Source of the DNA: Pseudomonas sp. N040
GTDB taxonomy: Bacteria; Pseudomonadota; Gammaproteobacteria; Pseudomonadales; Pseudomonadaceae
Direction of reading: 5' to 3'
DNA: 64,000 bases
NCBI RefSeq assembly: GCF_015637705.1
Contig: NZ_JADOBE010000014.1
Coordinates: forward strand, 1-64,000
The number at the start of each line of letters is the position of its first letter. Positions within the stretch are counted from its first letter, which is position 1. The translations under genes and the position numbers were made by a program. Of this stretch, positions 56,430 through 64,000 are shown piece by piece. The notes beneath the pieces were generated by a model. The model saw only the letters and a list, made by a program, of their open reading frames with translations. It ran no database searches and was not told the DNA's origin.

Positions 56430-58769
56430 ATGAACGATTCGCCCATGCCACAGCCCGACCGGCCACCAGCGCTAGCGTCAGGCGCACAGGATCCGGTGTG
56501 CGGCATGCCGGTCGCCGCCGACAGCCCGTTCAGTGCCGCGTACGCCGGGCAGACCTGGCACTTCTGCAGCGAGAAGTGTCAGCTCAAGTTCAAGGCTGAC
56601 CCCGAGCGCTACGCCACCCCTACCCTGCCGCAGACGCAGACGCAGACGCCGGCGCCGGCGACAACCGGGAACGAATACAGCTGCCCGATGCATCCGGAAG
56701 TCCGCCAGCGCGGGCCTGGCATCTGCCCCAAGTGCGGCATGAGCCTGGAGCCGGTACTGCCGGAACTGGAGCAGGCGGAGAATCCTGAACTCAGGGACTT
56801 CGCCCGGCGCTTCTGGTGGAGCCTGCCGCTGACCCTGATCGTCACCCTGCTGGCCATGGGCGGGCATGCCCTGAATCTGTTCCACGGCACCACGCAGAAC
56901 TGGGTCGAGCTGGTCCTGACCACCCCGGTGGTGCTCTGGGCCGGCTGGCCGTTCTATGTGCGCGGCGCGCGCTCGGTGATCCAGCGCAGCCCGAACATGT
57001 GGGCACTGATCGGCCTCGGCACCGCTGCCGCCTACCTCTACAGCCTGGCTGCGACCCTGGCGCCCGGCGTGTTTCCGGCGACCTTCAGGCTGGACGGGCG
57101 GATCGGTGTGTACTTCGAGGCGGCGGCGGTGATCATCTCGCTGACCCTGCTCGGGCAAATGCTCGAGCTCAAGGCGCGCGCGCAGACTTCGGCCGCGATC
57201 AAATCGCTGCTTGGCCTGGCGCCCAAGACCGCGCGCCGGATCGATGCCGATGGCAGCGAGACGGATATCCCGCTGAGTCATGTGCACAGCGGCGACACCC
57301 TGCGCGTACGTCCCGGTGAGAAGGTGCCGGTCGATGGCCGGGTGCTGCAGGGTGAAAGCGCGGTGGACGAGTCCATGCTCACCGGCGAGCCGTTGCCGGT
57401 GATGAAGCGGATCGGCGACAGCCTGATCGGTGCCACCCTCAACACCCATGGCAGCCTGGTGATGCAGGCGCAAAAAATCGGGGCGGCGACCATGCTCGCG
57501 CAGATCGTCCAGATGGTGGTGCAGGCGCAGCGCTCCAAGGCCCCGATGCAGCGCCTGGCGGACGTGATCGCCGGCTATTTCGTGCTGGTGGTGATCGCCA
57601 TCGCCGGCCTGACCTTGCTCGGCTGGGGTCTGTGGGGGCCACAACCGAGCTGGGTGTTCGGCCTGATCAATGCAGTGGCGGTGCTGATCATCGCCTGCCC
57701 CTGCGCGCTCGGTCTGGCCACGCCGATGTCGGTCATGGTCGCCACCGGCAAGGCCGCTGGCAGCGGCGTGCTGTTTCGCGATGCGGCGGCAATCGAGAAC
57801 CTGCGCAAGATCGACATCCTGATCGTCGACAAGACCGGTACCCTCACCGAAGGTCATCCGGCCTTCCACAGTGTCGAACCGGCGCCCGGCTTCACTGCCG
57901 GCGAGGTGCTGCGGCTGGCCGCCAGCCTTGACCAGGGCAGCGAGCATCCGCTGGCGCACGCCATCGTCGAGCAAGCCCGCGCCTCCGGTTTGGCCTTGAG
58001 TACGCCAGAGGGTTTCGCCTCTGTTTCAGGCATCGGCGTGCGTGGCCTCGTCGAGGGCCACCGCGTGCTGCTGGGCAATACCGCGCTGATGGCTGAGGCC
58101 GGCGTGGCCACCGCAGCCCTGCAGGCACGTGCCGAACAGCTGCGCAGCGACGGCACCAGCATCATGTATCTGGCAGTGGATGACCGGCTGGCTGGCTTGC
58201 TCGCGGTGGCCGACCCGATCAAGCCGACCTCCAAACTGGCGGTCGAACGTCTGCAGGCGAAGGGCGTGCGGGTCATCATGGCCACCGGCGATGGCCTCAC
58301 CAGCGCCCGCGCGGTCGCCCGCCAGCTGGGCATCGAGGAAGTCCACGGCGAGGTCAAACCGCAGGACAAGGAGCGTCTGGCTGCCAGCCTGCAGGCACGC
58401 GGGCACCGTGTGGCGATGGCCGGCGACGGGATCAACGACGCCCCGGCCCTGGCGCGCGCCGATGTCGGCATCGCCATGGGCACCGGTACCGATGTGGCAA
58501 TGAACAGTGCCCAGATCACCCTGGTCAAGGGCGACCTGCTGGGCATCCTGCGCGCCCGCAGCCTGTCGCTGGCGGCAGTGCGCAACATGCACCAAAACCT
58601 GGTGTTTGCCTTCGTCTACAACGCGCTGGGCATTCCCCTGGCCGCCGGGCTGCTCTACCCGCTGACCGGGCAGCTGCTGTCGCCACTGATCGCGGCGCTG
58701 GCCATGAGCGTGAGTTCGGCTTCCGTGGTCTTCAATGCGCTGCGACTACGGCATGCGCGGATCGAGTGA
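56430..58769 (+). CDS. Cu/Ag-exporting P1B-type ATPase with N-terminal YHS and heavy-metal-binding domains
   Basis: 779 residues; AGGAGG before the ATG. An N-terminal YHS domain ([35 protein letters not shown], about 20-60) is followed by a heavy-metal-binding domain ([26 protein letters not shown]). The P1B core has the CPC motif in [17 protein letters not shown] and Asp467 of [22 protein letters not shown] and [20 protein letters not shown] are intact. This architecture is that of SilP/CopA2-type ATPases, which differ from the HMA-type CopA at 30583. It likely exports Cu(I)/Ag(I), possibly loading periplasmic proteins. Confidence 0.93.
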   Translation: MNDSPMPQPDRPPALASGAQDPVCGMPVAADSPFSAAYAGQTWHFCSEKCQLKFKADPERYATPTLPQTQTQTPAPATTGNEYSCPMHPEVRQRGPGICPKCGMSLEPVLPELEQAENPELRDFARRFWWSLPLTLIVTLLAMGGHALNLFHGTTQNWVELVLTTPVVLWAGWPFYVRGARSVIQRSPNMWALIGLGTAAAYLYSLAATLAPGVFPATFRLDGRIGVYFEAAAVIISLTLLGQMLELKARAQTSAAIKSLLGLAPKTARRIDADGSETDIPLSHVHSGDTLRVRPGEKVPVDGRVLQGESAVDESMLTGEPLPVMKRIGDSLIGATLNTHGSLVMQAQKIGAATMLAQIVQMVVQAQRSKAPMQRLADVIAGYFVLVVIAIAGLTLLGWGLWGPQPSWVFGLINAVAVLIIACPCALGLATPMSVMVATGKAAGSGVLFRDAAAIENLRKIDILIVDKTGTLTEGHPAFHSVEPAPGFTAGEVLRLAASLDQGSEHPLAHAIVEQARASGLALSTPEGFASVSGIGVRGLVEGHRVLLGNTALMAEAGVATAALQARAEQLRSDGTSIMYLAVDDRLAGLLAVADPIKPTSKLAVERLQAKGVRVIMATGDGLTSARAVARQLGIEEVHGEVKPQDKERLAASLQARGHRVAMAGDGINDAPALARADVGIAMGTGTDVAMNSAQITLVKGDLLGILRARSLSLAAVRNMHQNLVFAFVYNALGIPLAAGLLYPLTGQLLSPLIAALAMSVSSASVVFNALRLRHARIE

Positions 58770-58783
58770 AGCTGAACATGGCG

Positions 58784-58806
58784 CTTGACCTTGCCACAAG
58801 GGCAAG
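58784..58806 (+). promoter_or_regulatory. CueR-type operator/promoter for the second copper chaperone
   Basis: CTTGACCTT and AAGGGCAAG arms around GCCAC form a dyad with one mismatch. TTGACC is a -35, and the over-long spacer follows the MerR pattern. It is 53 bp before the HMA-protein start and matches the dyad at 30518-30540. Confidence 0.8.
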
Positions 58807-58859
58807 GTCGACAGTGTAGCTACCGCCGGAACCAGCCGGTCACTTGCGAGGAAGCCCCG

Positions 58860-59132
58860 ATGCGCACCATCGAATTGAACGTCCAGGGCATGAGCTGCGG
58901 CTCCTGTGTCAAACACATCAATGCCGCGCTGGCCGCGCTGGCCGCGCTGGCCGGGGTCGACGCGGTCGAGGTCGACTTGCCCGCTGGCCGCGTGCGCGTT
59001 ACCGGCAACGCTGAAGCTGCCCTGCTGATCGCCACCCTCGACGACGCCGGCTATCCGGCGCAAGCGGCTAGCCCGGCGGCTGCCGCTGCAGCCAAGCCAG
59101 CCGGCTGCGGCAGCAGTTGCAACTGTCACTGA
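58860..59132 (+). CDS. HMA-domain copper chaperone with extra C-terminal cysteines
   Basis: 90 residues from ATG 58860 (GAGGAAG upstream). Metal site GMSCGSCVKH in an HMA fold (about 1-68), then an Ala-rich linker and a terminal CGSSCNCH that could form a second metal site absent from the CopZ at 30205. A slippage-prone run of three ALA units lies within the domain. It lies just downstream of the second ATPase, with its own CueR-type promoter, so it is probably that pump's Cu(I) donor. Confidence 0.85.
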   Translation: MRTIELNVQGMSCGSCVKHINAALAALAALAGVDAVEVDLPAGRVRVTGNAEAALLIATLDDAGYPAQAASPAAAAAAKPAGCGSSCNCH

Positions 59133-59202
59133 GGCTCAAGCCAGTCACCCCAACCCCAGCCGCCACCACGGCAGGATCACACGCAAGATCGGGAGTATCA
59201 CC

Positions 59203-59652
59203 ATGTCCACAAAATTGCGGATTGCCGCCATCGCCGTTCTGCTGCTCGGCGGAATAGCCCAGGCTGACGAGCCACTGAGCATTGACGTGCATCGCGACGC
59301 CAACTGCGGGTGCTGCAAAGACTGGATCAAGCACCTTGAAGCCAACGGTTTCAATGTCATCGATCACGTCGAAACCGACATGCGCGCGGTCAAGCAGCGT
59401 CTCGGCGTGGCCCCGCGCCTGGCGTCCTGCCACACCGGGGTGATCGACGGCAAATTCGTCGAAGGCCATGTGCCCGCTGCGCAGATTCTCGAGTTGCGGC
59501 AGCGCCCGGATCTGGTCGGCCTGGCCGTGCCAGGCATGCCCGCCGGCTCGCCGGGGATGGACTTCGGGCAACCGCGACAGGCTTACCAGGTCATAGGGCT
59601 AACCGCGGCGGGTACGGATGAAGTGGTGGCGCAGTACCCCGCAAGCGAATAA
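59203..59652 (+). CDS. DUF411 periplasmic metal-binding protein
   Basis: 149 residues; GGGAG seven bases before the ATG. A signal peptide (ending IAQA) is followed by the DUF411 core with NCGCCKDWIKHLEANGF, a CxCC site, and LASCHTGVIDGKFVEGHVPAAQI. Members of this family accompany copper/silver efflux genes and are presumed to bind or reduce the metal. It is the last gene of the metal island and converges with an unrelated lipoprotein gene 86 bp away. Confidence 0.85.
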   Translation: MSTKLRIAAIAVLLLGGIAQADEPLSIDVHRDANCGCCKDWIKHLEANGFNVIDHVETDMRAVKQRLGVAPRLASCHTGVIDGKFVEGHVPAAQILELRQRPDLVGLAVPGMPAGSPGMDFGQPRQAYQVIGLTAAGTDEVVAQYPASE

Positions 59653-59738
59653 CCCGACCGGCCCGGCAGAACTAATCGCCCGCGGCATCCCGGCGAGTGG
59701 CGCAGCGGGCCACCAGGCATGGCTGAACAGCGCTGCGG

Positions 59739-60833
59739 TTATTGCGCGCCGCGCCAATAGCCGGCGGGGGCGTCGTAGCCACCGCCGCCATCCTCCAGCG
59801 CTGGCTCGCCGGGCCGGGGCTGCGGCAGCGATTCGCCGCTGACCGGCAAGCTAGAGCGACTGGCGAGGCTGCCTTCGACCTGTGCGGAAATGTAATAGAC
59901 CCCCGCCAGCACCCCGCTGACCGGGTTGCGCATCCACTCCAGCCAGTTTTCATCGAAAGCGGCGTTCAGGCTTTTGCGCAGTTGCGCTTCCATTTCCGGT
60001 CGTTCGTTCTCGCGGCTGACCGCGCTGAAACCCGCCACGCCCAGGGAAAGCACCGTGGCGGCGACCCGGCCGACCACTGCCGAGACCGAGCTGGCAATGC
60101 TGCGGGTGGCGAGCTCGCTCTGCAGGGCTGCGCTGGTCTGTTGGGCTACTGCGGAAATGTCGGCGGCCAGCCAGCTGCTCGCGCCGCCAGGGGCATTGCG
60201 GATCCGCGCGAGCAGCGCCGCATAGGCAGGCAACTGCTCGAGCGGCTCGGCGTGGAGCAGCTGGTCGAGCGAAGCACTGTGGGCGGCGGGCGGCGCCAGC
60301 TTGATTGCCGGAATGCGCTGGAGCCACTGCTCGAATTGCTCTGCGGGGATGCCGTAGCGCGCCGGGATTTTCTTGAGCCGCACACCCAGTTGCTGGACGT
60401 AGAAGCCGGTGGTCTGCGCCATGATCAGGTCCGGATCAATCTCCCTGGCGACCGGTTCCAGCACGCGCTCCTGGTATTGCTCCTGCAGGTAGAGCGCCAG
60501 GCGATTTACGCTCGAATCTTGTTCGCCCTCGGCGTTCAGCTGGTACCAGGCCACCTTCATGGTCAGCCATTGGCGGGTCCAGTAACTGGAGAACCACGGG
60601 ATGAAGTCTGTGTCGGTGCGCTGGTAGACGCGGTCCATCCATTGATCCATGGCGCCGAGGGCGTACTTCTGGGCCTGATCTGTCGCGGTCAGCGAGGCGA
60701 CGAGGATGTCATCGTCGACCTGCCGCCAGACCTCCGGCGGAATCACCGGCGGCGTCAGCTCAGGCCCGCGCGCTCCCGTGGCGCAGCCGCTCAGCACCAG
60801 CAGCAAGACGATGAGCAGGCAAGGCAGATTCAA
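59739..60833 (-). CDS. Lipoprotein of unknown function (364 aa)
   Basis: The start is TTG 60833 with a GGAGG in good position. The signal is MNLPCLLIVLLLVLSGC with lipobox LSGC (acylated Cys about residue 17). The mature part is alpha-helical (YALGAMDQWMDRVYQRTDTDFIPWFSSYWTRQWLTMKVAWYQL). A short hydrophobic stretch lies near 255-275 (AVVGRVAATVLSLGVAGFSAV), so the protein may touch the membrane twice. No family was recognised. It is on the same strand as ftsH, 315 bp downstream. Confidence 0.65.
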   Translation of the reverse strand: MNLPCLLIVLLLVLSGCATGARGPELTPPVIPPEVWRQVDDDILVASLTATDQAQKYALGAMDQWMDRVYQRTDTDFIPWFSSYWTRQWLTMKVAWYQLNAEGEQDSSVNRLALYLQEQYQERVLEPVAREIDPDLIMAQTTGFYVQQLGVRLKKIPARYGIPAEQFEQWLQRIPAIKLAPPAAHSASLDQLLHAEPLEQLPAYAALLARIRNAPGGASSWLAADISAVAQQTSAALQSELATRSIASSVSAVVGRVAATVLSLGVAGFSAVSRENERPEMEAQLRKSLNAAFDENWLEWMRNPVSGVLAGVYYISAQVEGSLASRSSLPVSGESLPQPRPGEPALEDGGGGYDAPAGYWRGAQ

Positions 60834-61148
60834 GACCGCAGCCTCCTCCAGTGGATTCGACGGCCCTGGCCCAGTGGCCGGACAGGTTGCGGGAACACGC
60901 TACAGCACAACCCGCGACAGGCGCTGCGCTGTGTATGCGCGGCGTACCCGTTCTTTAAGTGTAGGTGGCGAAAGCCTTGCCAGGCGGGCAAGACCGACCA
61001 GCGCGGTGCCGGCAACCGCACGCCATTGCACTGCACAGCCAGCCGCTGCAACGGGAGGCTGCGGCACCGCAACCACACTGCCTGCGGCTGCCGGCGCTGG
61101 TTGGCCGCATCGCGGCCAGGACGGGTCGTTTCGCCCGCTGCGGGGAGC
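60834..61148. other. 315-bp intergenic region, no gene seen
   Basis: Between the lipoprotein start and the 3' end of the ftsH-like gene. All frames are shadows with low plausibility. It presumably holds the promoter of the lipoprotein gene on the minus strand, but no hexamer pair stands out and no clear terminator stem was found. Confidence 0.5.
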
Positions 61149-62951
<1,803 letters not shown>

Positions 62952-63154
62952 AGTGCCTTCCTTTCGGGGTTCAGGCCTGCTGGCGAAGTCGGCGGTTGCC
63001 CGGCCGCCAGCGTCAGATCCTGCTTGCGCTGGAACTGGCTGGTTTCAAGCATAGAAGATAGGCCGCGGGTTTATTTTGCCGCGGATCAGCCAAGTGGCGC
63101 ACAGGCCGGGACTGTCGATTCATCGCCGCGCCGGGGCGGCGAGCAGGCGTGCGG

Positions 63155-64000
63155 CTAGCGCATCCACGGCGGTGGCGGCGGTTCGTCATTCGGCGCGTCC
63201 TCGGCCTTGAGCAGGGCTTCGCGGCGGGCCTGTTCGGCCAGGGCGGCCTGGATCTCGCGCAGCACGGCATCCACATCAGCGGCCTCTTCCGGCTCGGCGA
63301 ACTCGCCGGTCAGCGGGCTGTCCGGAAGCAGCTTGCCGGCTTCGAACAGTGCCCACATTTCCTTGGCGTACTTGGTGTAGCGCAATTCGGGGGCGAACTG
63401 GCCGAAGTACTCGGCCATGTTGCCGACATCGCGCTCGAGCATGGCGAACGCATGGTTGTTGGCCGCGGCATTCACCGCCTGCGGCAGGTCGATGATCACC
63501 GGGCCGTCGGGACCGAGCAGCACGTTGAATTCGGACAGGTCGCCATGCACCAGGCCGGCGCAGAGCATCTTGACGATCTCGTGGATCATGAAGGCATGGA
63601 ATTCGCGCGCATCGGCCGGTTCCAGGTCGACGTCGTTCAAGCGCGGGGCGACCCCGCCCAGGCCGTCGCCGACCAGTTCCATCAGCAGCACACCCTCGAG
63701 GAAGTCATACGGCTTGGGCACCCGCACACCGGCTGCGGCCAGCTGGAACAGGGCCGCCACTTCGGCGTTCTGCCAGCTTTCCTCCTGTTCCTTGCGCCCG
63801 TGCTTGCTGCCCTTGGCCATGGCCCGGGCATCACGGGTGTTGCGGGTCTTGCGCCCTTCCTGGTATTCGGCGGCCTGGCGAAAACTGCGCTTGTTGGCCT
63901 CCTTGTAGACCTTGGCGCAGCGCAGTTCGCTGCCGCAGCGCACTACATAGACCGAGGCTTCCTTGCCGCTCATGAGCGGACGGATCACCTCATCGATCAA
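63155..64000 (-). CDS. RIO-type atypical protein kinase, N-terminus beyond window edge
   Basis: 281 codons are visible; the start lies past base 64000 (homologues begin about 17 residues earlier). Kinase elements: ATP-binding GKEASVYVVRCGSELRCAKVYKEANKRSFRQAAEYQ, hinge VLLMELVGDG, catalytic loop GLVHGDLSEFNVLL and metal-binding IIDLPQAV, a DLPQ in place of the DFG. This is the RIO1-like bacterial group. The C-terminus is acidic with a Pro-rich end. Targets are unknown. Confidence 0.85.
   Translation of the reverse strand: MIDEVIRPLMSGKEASVYVVRCGSELRCAKVYKEANKRSFRQAAEYQEGRKTRNTRDARAMAKGSKHGRKEQEESWQNAEVAALFQLAAAGVRVPKPYDFLEGVLLMELVGDGLGGVAPRLNDVDLEPADAREFHAFMIHEIVKMLCAGLVHGDLSEFNVLLGPDGPVIIDLPQAVNAAANNHAFAMLERDVGNMAEYFGQFAPELRYTKYAKEMWALFEAGKLLPDSPLTGEFAEPEEAADVDAVLREIQAALAEQARREALLKAEDAPNDEPPPPPWMR

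Overview
The window is 64 kb of high-GC chromosomal DNA with dense coding. It looks like Pseudomonas sensu lato, probably a P. stutzeri / mendocina / alcaligenes-type species. The call rests on the bauA/bauC/bauR beta-alanine genes, the CueR-CopA-CopZ copper module, a RIO-type kinase, the PhnA and DUF1456 proteins, REP-type hairpins, and CueR and Anr/FNR-like operators. This is inference from gene families, since no rRNA or housekeeping marker is present. No tRNA, rRNA, CRISPR array, transposase or prophage gene was recognised.

Layout. (1) 0-7 kb: the 3' end of a large, acidic, repeat-containing adhesin with its own type I secretion genes. Two different PrtD-like ABC subunits are encoded in tandem, followed by an HlyD adaptor. 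(2) 7-9 kb: a convergent NarL/LuxR-type two-component pair. (3) 9-16.5 kb: a mixed housekeeping stretch with a Baeyer-Villiger-type monooxygenase, two class I glutamine amidotransferase-like gamma-glutamyl hydrolases, a LEA14 lipoprotein, a pseudouridine-synthase-like protein lacking its catalytic Asp, DUF1456, PhnA and an NYN-LOTUS protein. It also holds a 252-bp MITE-like element and several hairpin repeats. (4) 16.6-20.8 kb: bauC and bauA, with bauR divergent, for beta-alanine catabolism. (5) 20.8-25.8 kb: an unrecognised exported protein, a Crp/Fnr-type regulator, GltS and a TAXI-type binding lipoprotein. (6) 25.8-30.1 kb: an HAE1 RND pump and its adaptor. (7) 30.2-33.6 kb: copZ, copA and cueR, with a CueR dyad between copZ and copA. 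(8) 36-44 kb: an apparent operon of AMP-forming acyl-CoA synthetase, 2-oxoacid dehydrogenase E1alpha, E1beta and E2, an acyl carrier protein, and a Na,K-ATPase-like type II P-ATPase. A good Anr/FNR-like box lies upstream. (9) 44-59.7 kb: a heavy-metal (probably copper/silver) resistance island with a CopRS-like pair, an OMF-adaptor-HME-RND pump, accessory periplasmic proteins, a Met-rich protein, a YHS-domain Cu/Ag P-ATPase, a second CueR-type promoter with a chaperone, and a DUF411 protein. (10) 59.7-64 kb: a lipoprotein, a second-type FtsH protease and a RIO-like kinase that runs off the end.

How the parts work together. Copper leaves the cytoplasm through CopA and the second P-ATPase with CopZ-like chaperones, and leaves the periplasm through the HME pump. 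CueR-type and CopR-type signals mark the respective promoters. The most unusual parts are the acyl-CoA synthetase / E1-E2 / ACP / ATPase operon without an E3, the paired ABC subunits of which one lacks the H-loop histidine, and the catalytic-Asp-deficient pseudouridine-synthase homologue. A second Anr-like box, with class II promoter geometry, lies inside the metal island and links it to oxygen limitation.
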